Positions 50,457-60,283 of a stretch of 64,000 nt of DNA are shown piece by piece; position 1 is the first letter of the stretch, and each line of letters starts with the position of its first letter. The position numbers were made by a program, and so were the translations under genes. The DNA comes from Trichomonas vaginalis G3 (lineage: Eukaryota; Parabasalia; Trichomonadida; Trichomonadidae). Below the pieces are notes generated by a model. That model saw only the letters and a list, made by a program, of their open reading frames with translations, was not told the origin of the DNA and searched no databases. The stretch is from contig NC_067205.1 of the NCBI RefSeq assembly GCF_026262505.1, forward strand, positions 21,981,585 through 22,045,584. Reading direction: 5' to 3'.

Positions 50457-51473
50457 TTAAATATAATCACCATTGGATTCAATCACGCGTTCGCAGCGAT
50501 CGATCCAGGCTTGAAAGACACGCTTTAAATCATCATGAGAAAATTGCTCAAATTGCTCTCTTACAAAATTTTCAAGATCATCTGGACTCGCGAATTCGCG
50601 TCCTTCAGCTCTCTTTTTTAGCGTGCCGAATAAATAAAAGTCAGAGGGTGCAATATCAGGTGAATAAATTGGGTTTGGAACAACTTTGACATTGTTTTCC
50701 ACCAAGTAATTCATTAACTTATGACTTTTGTGATCTCTTGAATTATCAAAATGAATTGCAAACTTTTGTTTTTGTTGTTTGGATTTCTCAAACTCATCAG
50801 AATTGATAATTTGAGTAAGAACATTGTCAATTAGATACTGAGCATTCATCGTATTAGGTTTTTGAAGAATATCAATTGCGATGATGCCATTCACGCCCCA
50901 AAAAACCGACAACATTATCATTGGTGTGTCAATTTTTTTCTTCGGGAATGTTTGCGGATTTTCATCCTTCGGGATCCACATGATTTTGGCTTCTGTTGCA
51001 TATTGAAACCAAGACTCGTCCCCTGTTACTAAAAAGCGAAACTTCTTGGATTGATACGCACCCAATATAGAGAGGAGCTCTTTCGAAGATTGGACTCTAG
51101 ATTTTTTTTGAACTGAATTAAGGTTGTGCGGAACCCAACGTGTATACGCTAGTTTGTAGTTCAAATAATTGTGCAGATAATAACTGACTGTTGTACGTGG
51201 TATCTTTGTCATCTCCTCTATCCTTCTGAGTGATGCTCTTGGGTCTTCATCTAGCGCTTGAAAAATTGCTTTGATTTTTCTTTGATCCGGCGATTTTTTG
51301 TCAATTTTTATGATGGGCGCCTTTTTGTTCATGAAGTGATACATCCTAACATGATACGTTACAGTGGAATAGCTAGGAGCATCCATACAGAAGCATTTTA
51401 CCAATGTCTCGTAGATTTTTTTACAGTCTTTGCATTTTTTTGCAAGAGCGAGGATGTTTTCTTTATGATTCAT
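50457..51473 (-). CDS. Mariner transposase (DD34D)
   Basis: A 338-residue transposase. The N-terminal half has two helix-turn-helix-like parts, the second containing SLRRIEEMTKIPRTTVSYYL, which bind the terminal repeats. The catalytic triad is Asp in VTGDESWF, Asp in IHFDNSRDH and Asp in IAPSDFYLFG. Exactly 34 residues separate the second and third Asp, the DD34D signature of the mariner family. The linker motif WVPHNL and the SPDIAPSD block are also typical. I start at the ATG at 51,471-51,473 (MNHKENILAL); the frame is open further upstream across low-complexity codons, but family length favours this start. The frame shows no internal stop. Confidence 0.93.
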   Translation of the reverse strand: MNHKENILALAKKCKDCKKIYETLVKCFCMDAPSYSTVTYHVRMYHFMNKKAPIIKIDKKSPDQRKIKAIFQALDEDPRASLRRIEEMTKIPRTTVSYYLHNYLNYKLAYTRWVPHNLNSVQKKSRVQSSKELLSILGAYQSKKFRFLVTGDESWFQYATEAKIMWIPKDENPQTFPKKKIDTPMIMLSVFWGVNGIIAIDILQKPNTMNAQYLIDNVLTQIINSDEFEKSKQQKQKFAIHFDNSRDHKSHKLMNYLVENNVKVVPNPIYSPDIAPSDFYLFGTLKKRAEGREFASPDDLENFVREQFEQFSHDDLKRVFQAWIDRCERVIESNGDYI

Positions 51474-51651
51474 TAAAAAAATGAAAAAAATCCCGCCAAA
51501 ATTTCCCGCGAAACCGCCTCTTGTCTCAAAATTCATTTTATATCCCGGCATGGCGCCAAAATACAACATACTCATCATATACATATATTCATATTTTTTA
51601 TTATATATTTATAATCAGCATATATCTCCTTTAATAGTCTCATATAGAGCG

Positions 51652-51680
51652 CTGTGCTAAACGCACCTTTGGACACCCTA
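51652..51680. repeat. Mariner right terminal inverted repeat
   Basis: TGTGCTAAACGCACCTTTGG and on to CCCTA, the inverse of 50,377-50,405 with one mismatch. Confidence 0.88.
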
Positions 51681-52687
51681 TATCTTACTTTCACTGATTC
51701 TGGATTAAAAATAATATTTATTTCAGTAGATTGACTTGGGCATAATTCAGTTGAGTAAAAATTTATTTTTATATTCACTGTTGTGTTTTCGTATGTAAAT
51801 CTACCTTTTCCTGAATGAAGTGTTGAGTTATTTAATATATATGATTTTGTAATTATAATAGAATCTGTATTTGAATTCGTTCCAAATAATGAATCTGAAC
51901 CTTGATTATTTCCTGAAAAATAACAATTATCGAATGTCAATGAATAACCTGATCCTACTGTGAACATTCCTGGATATCCATCTTGTCTTATAATTTTATT
52001 GTTTGTAAAAATACTATTTTTATATTCAATAGATGCATCTGAGCCACATATTCTATTATTTGCATTATTTTTGTCAAAAAGTGAAAAACTGACATTTGCT
52101 GATGAAGATTCATATATCCATAATGCTGAATTAGCATCAGCATGGTTATTTGTAATATTGTTTTGATAAAATGAAACTTTGCCTGATCCTAAATATATTG
52201 TAGTATCTCCGATTTTTTCTCCTCTGTTGCTGTAAAAAACAGATGTCTCTGAAAATTTGTTGATACTGTCTGAATTTGATACTGTTAAATATGAAAATGG
52301 TACTCTATTATTTGATTTAGATCCAACACTACAAACTGTTTGGATAGCAGATTGACCTTGTCCGATATATTGATCCACCGTTTCCTGAATTTGTTGAATT
52401 TTCAAATGAACTTGTTGAAATTAATGATTGGAGATCTGCTGAGTTTAATTTAATAACACCTTTGTCACCAATTTCGTAGAATTGAACGTTTTTGATGTAA
52501 ACTTTTCCTTGCAAATTCTCGTAAAGCTTTCTTTCAGTGTAAACAGGAGATGGATCTGGTTGTGAATAATAAACATCATACCATTCACTTTGTTTGAATG
52601 AATACATCGTTGATTCTTTTGAAAAAAATAAAATAAAATCTGATTAAAATAGAATTTAGATGATTTAAATATATTACATAAGCTTGT

Positions 52688-52761
52688 TATTGTTTAGATT
52701 TATGTAATTAATTCATGTGATTAATTTTTAATCACATGAAATACATAAAATCTAAACAATA
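52688..52761. repeat. Imperfect palindrome (hairpin-forming)
   Basis: The left arm TATTGTTTAGATTTATGT... and the right arm ...ACATAAAATCTAAACAATA pair along about 17 to 18 bases. A perfect inner pair of 13 bases (TTCATGTGATTAA / TTAATCACATGAA) surrounds a three-base loop. It lies between the 3' end of the 333-codon gene and the start of the beta-helix gene. It could be a terminator-like RNA hairpin, a protein site or a tiny MITE. Confidence 0.75.
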
Positions 52762-52888
52762 AATAAAAAAAGTGTCGCTTTTTAAAAATTTTGACAAAAT
52801 TTGATATTTAAAAAAAAGTTTAAAAATATCATATGAAATAACAATATATTTACAAACAAAAAAATAAAAAATAAGAAAATCTAATAAA

Positions 52889-53887
52889 TCATAGATTATA
52901 AGAATAATTCTTTTGAGGAAATGGGATTTTCAATGGATTTCTCTGAATTGTGTTAAATTGTGGTTGTGTTATCTTGATATCAACATCATCTAAGAATGAT
53001 GGTGGAATTATGTCGTTTTGTTGAATAAATGTTTTCAAATTAGAACCACATGTTGTGCAAACAATATTTTTACGGATTTCTTTCTCTTCTTCAAGCTGTT
53101 CTGATGATAAAATACGTTCATGTGAGAAGATGTCTAATGAATCATCTTGGATTGAGTGATCAACAATAGCTTGTTGAACTCGTTTACGACCTCGTGATGG
53201 ATTAATTCGAATCTCGGTTCCATAACGAGTTTGATTGATTGTGCCTTTAATCTCTTGAACATTTTTGTCATCAATAGTACTTTTGAGACTATTACAGTAT
53301 TTTAATACACTAATTCGTAAATCTTTGATTGTATTATCATCGGATTGATATACAGGTTCGTTTTGTTTCTTTTGATCGTCGTATTCTTGTGGAACATCTT
53401 TAAGATATGATTCCTCTTGATCAAATTTGATGGATATGAAAGAATCAACTTCGGGGATTTGAGGTTGTTCTTCCTTTTGTTGATTTTCTTGTCTTAATCT
53501 TTCTTTTTCTTTCTCTTTTTCAATAATTTGGAGTTGAAGTTGTTGTAATTTGGATGGAGATTTTCTTAATGCTGAGTGTTTACGATAATCATCTCTATTT
53601 TCTATAATTTGCATTTCTTCGCTATCAAATGTAACTGTTGATGAAGAAAATGGCCTGAACATTGCTTGTGGAGTTACAGGAGCTGAATTTGATTGGCGCC
53701 TGAGTTTCTTATCGTTATGTTCCCTGATGTCGAATCTTTCATTTCCTTTTTCTGGCGTTTGTGGGCTTGATCTGAACGATGTTGTTTGGATAGTTATCCA
53801 TGGAAGTCCCATTGACTTCAAGTTTTTGAGTTTCTTGTCTTCTATTGATAATTTTTTCCCTCGCTTTGGAAGAGGAAAACTTCGCAT
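52889..53887 (-). CDS. Disordered, basic-acidic protein of unknown function
   Basis: A 332-residue protein without membrane segments. The first 110 residues are basic and rich in Ser and Pro (SPQTPEKG, SAPVTPQ), as in phosphorylated unstructured regions. A short coiled coil, LQLQIIEKEKEKERLRQE, lies near residues 118-140. Near residue 280 it has CTTCGS, a single CxxC that may bind metal as half of a zinc site. The tail is Pro/Gln-rich and ends NYSYNL. No domain is recognised. The stop codon is TGA, unlike the TAA of most neighbours. Confidence 0.65.
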   Translation of the reverse strand: MRSFPLPKRGKKLSIEDKKLKNLKSMGLPWITIQTTSFRSSPQTPEKGNERFDIREHNDKKLRRQSNSAPVTPQAMFRPFSSSTVTFDSEEMQIIENRDDYRKHSALRKSPSKLQQLQLQIIEKEKEKERLRQENQQKEEQPQIPEVDSFISIKFDQEESYLKDVPQEYDDQKKQNEPVYQSDDNTIKDLRISVLKYCNSLKSTIDDKNVQEIKGTINQTRYGTEIRINPSRGRKRVQQAIVDHSIQDDSLDIFSHERILSSEQLEEEKEIRKNIVCTTCGSNLKTFIQQNDIIPPSFLDDVDIKITQPQFNTIQRNPLKIPFPQKNYSYNL

Positions 53888-54418
53888 TTTTGAAAGTATT
53901 CAAAAAATAATAAGATTGATTTTTCAAAAAGTGTCGGTTTAGAAAATTAGGTATTGTCTGAGAAAAAATGTTGTAGATATGATAACTATAACTAATGATT
54001 TTGAAGAGAGCCTTAAAAAATTGCTCAAATTGTGTGTTGTAAAATCTGAATTGAATTCAAAAGTAAGCCACTTGGATACGCAAAACTTTATTGTGATAGA
54101 TTGAATTATTCAAATTTACTTTTAATTTTTTTGCTTGAACGATGAGAAATAAGATAACGCTATATCTTATTAGGATATAGAATGAAATTGAATAAGGGAT
54201 GTAAAAGATCAAGTTGTATATGAAGAAAGTCTTCATTTTTGTAAAAATTCAGATTGAATGACATCAAAAAATCAACTTTTGTAGGGTAATTGTTTAATAT
54301 TTATAAGATATTATATCAAATAAGTCAAATATTATCTTGTAATAAGTCTGTAAATGAGAAATTAAAAAATTATGAAATTGATAAAAACAAATAGAAATAT
54401 TTTATACTTATAAATTAG
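53888..54418. other. Gene-free stretch
   Basis: AT-rich spacer between two leftward genes. No feature seen. Confidence 0.55.
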
Positions 54419-56065
54419 TTATTTTGCTTGTGTAGAAGGTTTTCCTTCCTCATCAATAGCAATACGTCGAAGTTCGTCAAATGAGAAAATGACATCTTCA
54501 TCTTTTGCGGATTCGACGCGTTGTACGTTCCTATTTCTCTTAGAAATGATCTGCTGCATGTGAGGGAAGTTAACAGGAATCTCTTTGACGTTGTATGCGA
54601 AGTATTCTTTGAGTTTTTCAATTTTTCTCTTCAAATTTGCACATTGTTCCTCAGTAAATACCTGCGAGAACTGTATCAAACAGTTAGAAACAATTTCATC
54701 GGTCAAAGAACATGTTCTATCGATGAGAAGCTTCATTATATACTTTGATTTGACGTAAGTCTTCGCAACAGTGAAAAATTGTTGAAGAATATTCGATAGA
54801 TCTGTTGCTGATTGACTTGTCATAGCTTCCAAAGGGTTATTCGTCATGGAAGAAACTAATGGACCGTATAAGAAACAGGAAAGCTGTGAAATCAAAATAG
54901 AAATGTGTCCGTCAAGGCTGGCCATGACAGGAACATGAGCAGTAGTATAATATTCAGCTTCTGAAGTTAATAAAATGCCAAAATTGATTAATGAAGATAA
55001 AAGTGAAAATAAAGGAACAACTTCGGATCTACGCTTAAGGGTAATGTGAATTGCAGAGAAAAGTGGCATCAAAGCATAAATCAATTGGTCGGATGAAATT
55101 TTTGGAGCAGAAAGTAAATTAAACTCAAGAACAGGTGCAATGAGGTCTTGAGAAATATCTTCTGTGAATAAATCTGCGCAAACAATCTTCTGAAATACAA
55201 TTAAACTGAATTTTGCTGTAAATTGCGCAACCATTGCAGAAACAAGCTTTTTCTTGGAATGTTTCATCATTTCTTTCAATTCTTCTTGCGAATGGTCGAT
55301 TTCTACAACTTTTTCTGCTGATTGAACATTTTCTGGATTTATTTCTTCTTCTCCTTCATCTGGACGCACCATATGCTTGGTAAGTTTCTTAATACTTGAT
55401 ATGCGTTGAGTGTCTCTTGCTAGTGTTGGTTGTTGTTGCTGTGAAGAAGAATTTGAAGATTTTGGTTCAAAAGTTTTAGTAAATTTGCTAAGAGACGTAA
55501 CCCTGTTGTCATTTGATTGTACAAAGTTTTCGTGAACTTCATCATAGACACTTTCAGTAAGAGTTTGTGTCAAAGCAAGATTTGTTAAGATATCGTCCTT
55601 TGTATTGTTGATAGGAACTGAAGCAAAGAAGTCTATTGGTTTTCCGTGCGGGAAAAATGTAATTGGCAGAACTATAGCTCTGTAATACAATTTTCCTTTT
55701 TGATGTTTTCCAAAACGAATCTTTTTGATAGCTAATTTCGATTTATGTTTATCTATATCTTCTAAATCGAGATCAATGCTACCAATCTCAATTTCTGAAT
55801 CTTGTACGGCGCCAATTACGATATGTATAAGTTTTTGTTTGTTATCTTGCTTGGGATTGTTGAAACAAGCTTCACATTCAAATACTCCGCAATTTGCATT
55901 GTCTAAAGTTGCTGTTTTTGATCGAACTTTTTCAGATGAATGTTTAATTCCGAGTGTAACCTTTTGTAATTCAACTGTTATGTATGTTAGTGTATATTGT
56001 GAATAAATCATTCGAGGATACTCGATTTTTTGGACATAAAAAATAAAATAAGATGGAACATCCAT
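54419..56065 (-). CDS. Protein with N-terminal C2-like (NT-C2) domain and helical C-terminus
   Basis: A 548-residue protein. Residues 1-140 look like an N-terminal C2 domain of the EEIG1/EHBP1 type: SYFIFYVQKIEYP, LTYITVELQKV, TLDNANCGVFECEACF and later LDLEDIDKHKSKLAIKKI. A linker with poly-Ser and poly-Gln (SSNSSSQQQQP) follows. The C-terminal 270 residues are helical and hydrophobic in parts (VPLFSLLSSLINFGILL), somewhat like the dilute (DIL) domain of myosin V and related adaptors. The family in other eukaryotes links membranes to actin or vesicle traffic. The domain names are from pattern memory, so moderate. The start is the ATG at 56,063-56,065. Confidence 0.6.
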   Translation of the reverse strand: MDVPSYFIFYVQKIEYPRMIYSQYTLTYITVELQKVTLGIKHSSEKVRSKTATLDNANCGVFECEACFNNPKQDNKQKLIHIVIGAVQDSEIEIGSIDLDLEDIDKHKSKLAIKKIRFGKHQKGKLYYRAIVLPITFFPHGKPIDFFASVPINNTKDDILTNLALTQTLTESVYDEVHENFVQSNDNRVTSLSKFTKTFEPKSSNSSSQQQQPTLARDTQRISSIKKLTKHMVRPDEGEEEINPENVQSAEKVVEIDHSQEELKEMMKHSKKKLVSAMVAQFTAKFSLIVFQKIVCADLFTEDISQDLIAPVLEFNLLSAPKISSDQLIYALMPLFSAIHITLKRRSEVVPLFSLLSSLINFGILLTSEAEYYTTAHVPVMASLDGHISILISQLSCFLYGPLVSSMTNNPLEAMTSQSATDLSNILQQFFTVAKTYVKSKYIMKLLIDRTCSLTDEIVSNCLIQFSQVFTEEQCANLKRKIEKLKEYFAYNVKEIPVNFPHMQQIISKRNRNVQRVESAKDEDVIFSFDELRRIAIDEEGKPSTQAK

Positions 56066-56948
56066 TTGTAAAATAAATTTTAACAAAATATTTATGTAAA
56101 AATATAACAGGCATATTAGTTGTTCTTTTTATGATAATTATTTGGAAAATGGAACTGAAGAACGATGGAAAGACGATAGAATAACCATAAATATTGAGCA
56201 CACCTAATATCAGTAATAGTTGTTATTGTACTAATTGTAAATTTTTCAAAGGTCAGAAGTTAAAAACAAGGCGATTGAGAGGAATTTCAAATTTGATTTT
56301 CAAGAATCATTCAGTAAATATTAATAAAATGCTTTATTGATATATGGACTTAAACCTGTAATCTTCTTCGGTCATTATCTATACTTTGAAAATCTCAAGG
56401 GCATTAACTACTGAGAATGCATTAGATGATCTCAACAGATTGATAGTATATGCTGATTTAATATGTTATAGATTGGAACTTCATTCAAATTCTCACCGTC
56501 AGGAAAAATTCTTTCAAGATGATGGGTTCTTTAAAAAATTGCTAATAAATATGAACTGCATTAGCTTGTAGTCTATTGATTTGCGTGTAAATGCATGAAA
56601 CCAAGCCGTAATCCATATCAAAAAAAAATTGTACCGTGCTTTTTTTGATTTGACCAAAATATAAACTAGCCTTACTATAAGTAAAGCTAATATTAAAATT
56701 CTATCGGAAGCCGGTTCAATTTTATATAAATTTTTGGGAAATATTTTACAATAGTATATGATTCAGCAATCTTCTGTAAATAAGTTTATCAGAATTTTTA
56801 ATTTTTTCAATGAAGAAATTTGTGCGAATCGCGCACAATTTTTTATATTTGGTCCAAAATCATTCTAATTATGATCATGGATGTCATAGCAATTTTTGAA
56901 ATATTGGAATTTTGACGATAATTCGTTATACTTTTTTTTATAAATATA
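56066..56948. other. Gene-free stretch between divergent genes
   Basis: AT-rich promoter region for two divergent genes. A 61-codon open frame at 56,386-56,571 has no feature of a gene and no clear start context. Confidence 0.55.
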
Positions 56949-58805
56949 ATGATTCCCTTCCAACAACTGGATTCATATTTCCAGTCCAAGGATGGGTTCA
57001 CGCATTATATGAGTCCCAGAGGTGAAGAGCTTATGAAAATTATTTACGGAGCTCCAAACGATATCTCTGTAGAAGAAGAACCCGTTCAACCACCTTCGCC
57101 AAACACATCAATCAAAAGGGCAGCCAAGTATGTTTTGCATGAGAAAGCTAAAAAATTTGTTCCACAAATGGATTCAGCAAAAACAGTTGATCAAGTTTAT
57201 GCTCATATTGTTACACCAATGATGGAAGAAAGAAATGAGAGAGCTTTTCAACAATCTAAAGAAAAATCTGTACCATTGACAATAGAACCATATCAACAAT
57301 ATTGGTTTACAAGTGAATCTGTTCAAGATGTTCGTAAAGAAATCAGAAATATACAATTAAAAGATAAAGCACCTCTAATTCATATGGAAGAAAAGTTTAA
57401 TGACGCAATAATGAATGTAATTTGTGTTATGAAACACGAAAAAATGATTGATTGTCAAAAAACACAGAAAAAACTTCGAGAAAGAATGAAATATTTTGTT
57501 CATGAAGTTAGAAAATGCAGAGTAGACTTATTCAATCAAATGCTTACCGAAAAAATCATTACATATGAAGATTTAAACAACGTACAAAAGAAAGAATTCA
57601 TTGCATGGAAGCCACCTGAAAAGAAAGAAAATGAGAATGCTAAAATTCAAATGAAAACCGAAGAAATACGTCATGAGGTCGATGCAAAGCTAATTCAACA
57701 AATTAATGCAAGTGTTGAACAATTTCCGCCATCATATAGATTCAGTTATGAACAAAATCAATTAATGACAAAAGAATTACTCGAAACTTTACCTCAAAGA
57801 TTAAAAACTGCGAGTGAAACGATGAGATCTGAATTATTAGGTGGAAGAGTTGCCAAAACACCTTCAGTACTATCAACAGGAGCAATAGCAACTGTATCCT
57901 CTAACAAAACCCATAAGATTCGTATCATGTCCTCTCAATTACCAACAAGAAAACAAAAATTACCGGAAGAGACCAAAAGAGTTTCATTTAAACCGCAGGA
58001 TATATATCAGGAATACTGGAATTCATCAGATCCACTGGCAGAATTAAGAATGGGGCCTCAAATTAATCCAAGAAAATATTTTACAGAGGTGACCTCTTCT
58101 TTAGTTGATCCTGTTGCAGCTTCTGAAGTAACAGAAGCAAAACTGCCGGAAGCATTAACCAAAATTCCTGATGCAACAGAAACATATGTTATTGAGAGCA
58201 AAGTTGAGGAAAAAGAAAAGGAAATACCTCAGTTTAATACTACCGAACAGAAGAATAATGAGGAGGTAAGGGAGGTAGACCCTGGAATTAAAGCCGTGAT
58301 AATCGGAGTTGAAAAATCGGGTCCAAAAACTCATAATGATATGAATTTCTTGCTTAATCAGACTGTCGAAATAACAAATACTAAGCAAGGAGAGAAAATG
58401 TTCGATAGATTAAACGCTATTTGGACAAAACTTGGTTTTACTATGGGACAGAAGCTAGAAATGGCTGCAAAATATTCCCAGAATGTTGATGAAAGCCAAA
58501 AGCTTTCAGATGCTGTAACTTATTGGGAAAATGCAGAAGATATCATATCAAGATATCAAAATACTTATAGAAGCCTCAAAGATTTCCTCAAGTTCGAAAT
58601 TGTGCCTCCTATCAATGCAAGACATCCAACTTTGAAGACATTAAGTGATGAATTGAAAATGATCGAAGGAACAATCATTACATTTGCAAACCAAATGAAA
58701 GAAATGTATGGCGATGATCTTATCTTGAATCGAAGAAAAATAGTCGATGTTATTCCGTATAGAGAAGAAAAATTAAAGTATTTAATCAAATCTGTTGTAG
58801 AATAA
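56949..58805 (+). CDS. Helical coiled-coil protein of unknown function
   Basis: A 618-residue soluble protein, basic and helical. The first 80 residues contain YMSPRGEELMKIIYGAP. Helical, Lys/Glu-rich stretches follow (residues 130-290), then a Ser/Thr-rich linker near 295-330 (LSTGAIATVSSNKTHK). The C-terminal 150 residues are helical again (NAIWTKLGFTMGQKLEMAAK, ENAEDIISRYQNTYRSL). No named domain is recognised. A WD-less axonemal or basal-body protein would fit the composition, but this is only a guess. The start ATG follows a TTTTTTTTATAAATATA tract, and the gene ends with TAA at 58,803-58,805. Confidence 0.65.
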   Translation: MIPFQQLDSYFQSKDGFTHYMSPRGEELMKIIYGAPNDISVEEEPVQPPSPNTSIKRAAKYVLHEKAKKFVPQMDSAKTVDQVYAHIVTPMMEERNERAFQQSKEKSVPLTIEPYQQYWFTSESVQDVRKEIRNIQLKDKAPLIHMEEKFNDAIMNVICVMKHEKMIDCQKTQKKLRERMKYFVHEVRKCRVDLFNQMLTEKIITYEDLNNVQKKEFIAWKPPEKKENENAKIQMKTEEIRHEVDAKLIQQINASVEQFPPSYRFSYEQNQLMTKELLETLPQRLKTASETMRSELLGGRVAKTPSVLSTGAIATVSSNKTHKIRIMSSQLPTRKQKLPEETKRVSFKPQDIYQEYWNSSDPLAELRMGPQINPRKYFTEVTSSLVDPVAASEVTEAKLPEALTKIPDATETYVIESKVEEKEKEIPQFNTTEQKNNEEVREVDPGIKAVIIGVEKSGPKTHNDMNFLLNQTVEITNTKQGEKMFDRLNAIWTKLGFTMGQKLEMAAKYSQNVDESQKLSDAVTYWENAEDIISRYQNTYRSLKDFLKFEIVPPINARHPTLKTLSDELKMIEGTIITFANQMKEMYGDDLILNRRKIVDVIPYREEKLKYLIKSVVE

Positions 58806-59227
58806 AATATGTTTGTAATCATGTTATTGTTAATCAAACTTATCTTTTATAATTCAGTATTTTTTTCTGAGAAATCGAAGAAAAAAAAATGATATTTATC
58901 AATTGAATGGTCTTAAATATCTTTGTTCACCATCCAAGGATGTGTACTTTTAAATTAGTTTGGCAAAATATGTCGATAAAATGGAGAAAGTAGTATATGA
59001 TGAAGGGTTGTGTGACTTTTTTTGTAAACGTAAGAATTCATACAATATTGAACGATTTTGTAAGTAATTTTCATACAATTGATAAAATAAATGTATGATT
59101 CTTACGGTTTTTATTCTTACGTTTTTGAATAAATCAAGATTTAAAATGATACAAAATTGTAAGACATTTACACTCAACCCATACATTAAATGTAATAAAA
59201 AAAATAAAAGAAGCTATATATATATAG

Positions 59228-59330
59228 ATGATGTCAGATATTCCGCGATTAATTAAACATTGTTTAAATCCTGAATGGAATCAATAAAGTCATAATCAAA
59301 GACCTCATAAACGAGAAAAAGAAATTGAAA
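59228..59330 (+). pseudogene. Remnant of the repeat-domain gene
   Basis: Same fossil as at 24,625, keeping the opening MMSDIPRLIKHCLNPEW. The gene that looks whole is at 102-689. Confidence 0.6.
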
Positions 59331-59675
59331 TTAATGATTATTTGAATTTATGATATCAATTATTTGATTTATTCTTTCTTCAATCTCTTCTATTCTTTTT
59401 GTTAAATCATCTATTTTCATTAATGAGGTGATTCTTGATTGAGGAATAGATTTCAAACTAACCACTCCTTTTATTTTTGAAATTTTGAATCCATCAACTT
59501 TAAACATTTTATTCAATTTACATGTTGTCAATTCTTCAAATAATTTTTTATTATTAGCATAATAGTCATTAAATTCTTCAACAGATGAAAAAATTTTTGT
59601 TTCAGTAATTGGTTTAACAACGTTTATTTTTTGTTGAACATTTTCACTTTCATTTATTTTTAAAATCGGTTTCAT
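59331..59675 (-). CDS. Polinton conserved small protein with C-terminal coiled coil
   Basis: A 114-residue copy of the gene at 24,729-25,097, differing mainly by the absence of the acidic stretch near the N-terminus. It has the same FSSVEEFNDYYANNKK core and the same C-terminal heptads. Confidence 0.65.
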   Translation of the reverse strand: MKPILKINESENVQQKINVVKPITETKIFSSVEEFNDYYANNKKLFEELTTCKLNKMFKVDGFKISKIKGVVSLKSIPQSRITSLMKIDDLTKRIEEIEERINQIIDIINSNNH

Positions 59676-59741
59676 TTATCATTAAATAAAAATTAGAATA
59701 TAAGTGATGAAATATATTTTTTAATTAATATTAAATCAGAA

Positions 59742-59993
59742 ATGGCGGCAGGATTCTTTAAAAAATTATGGGAAGGAATTAAGAAAGCTGCGGGTTGGGT
59801 TCATCAAAAGATTATTAAACCCATTGCAAACTTTTTGGCACCAGTAGCGAAAACGGCAGGAACTATCATAGGTGGAGTATTAGGTACTAAAGCAGGTAAT
59901 CCGGCGATGGGAGCACAAGCAGGTAACGCAATTGGTGGAATAGCTGAAGGAATACTTAATAAAATAGGGGTAGATAGTGGAAAAATAAAATAA
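59742..59993 (+). CDS. Small amphipathic Gly/Ala-rich protein (MAAGFFKKLW, plus strand)
   Basis: An 83-residue copy of the gene at 25,164-25,400, with the same amphipathic opening and TAGTIIGGVLG stretch. It differs at the extreme C-terminus, which ends GVDSGKIK. Confidence 0.65.
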   Translation: MAAGFFKKLWEGIKKAAGWVHQKIIKPIANFLAPVAKTAGTIIGGVLGTKAGNPAMGAQAGNAIGGIAEGILNKIGVDSGKIK

Positions 59994-60001
59994 AATTATT
60001 T

Positions 60002-60216
60002 TTATCTTAGTATCGGTTGTAGTCTTTGATAAACTTTTTCTCCTTTATTTAAAATTTCTCTTATTGGGGCAGCTTTTGGTGTTATTGATTCAGCAACGTC
60101 ACTAATTGCTTCTTTATTCTTAAATATCCAATTTGCTCCTTTCTTCATTGTTTCCCAAACTTTATGCGCTCCTCTTTTTACTTTATCCCATAATTTTTAA
60201 AGAATCCTGCAGCCAT
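60002..60216 (-). pseudogene. Small amphipathic protein gene, minus strand, broken
   Basis: Counterpart of 25,421-25,633 in the same convergent position. It is recognisable by the MAAGFF opening and the RGAHKVWETMKKGANW segment. Broken, about one break. Confidence 0.6.
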
Positions 60217-60283
60217 AGTTGATTATTTCATTAAAATTAAAAATTCATTTTCATCTTTTAATTTGATTTTTTATTTATAATAA

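Larger units (their letters stand above)
50377..51680 (-). mobile_element. Mariner transposon, Tvmar1-like, inserted in a surface gene
   Basis: A 1,304-bp element with terminal inverted repeats TAGGGTGTCCAAAGGTG(T/C)GTTTAGCACA at both ends (one mismatch in about 28 bases) and a TA duplication at each side. It encodes one transposase on the minus strand. Size, repeats and transposase type agree with Tvmar1, the mariner family known from Trichomonas vaginalis. Ends and gene look whole, so it may have been active recently. Confidence 0.92.
50326..52607 (-). pseudogene. Beta-helix surface protein gene (Pmp-like), interrupted by a mariner
   Basis: Host surface-protein gene read leftward from an ATG at 52,605-52,607 (MYSFKQSEWYDVYYS). 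Beta-helix repeats include SSFENSTNSGNGGSIY, ITNNHADANSALWIY, FTNNKIIRQ and DNCYFSGNNQGSDSLFG. The class matches trichomonad proteins related to chlamydial polymorphic membrane proteins. A shift of frame lies near 52,375, within a run of TA. The mariner at 50,377-51,680 sits after VKVRY and removes the end of the gene. On its far side the frame would read KSKNFCCLAEIF and stop at 50,326. No signal peptide or membrane anchor is visible, so the gene may be shortened. The same class occurs at 17,938. Confidence 0.65.

Noticed and set aside
56386-56571. 61-codon open frame as a small gene
   Set aside because: No start context, no domain and no homologue within the window; likely chance.
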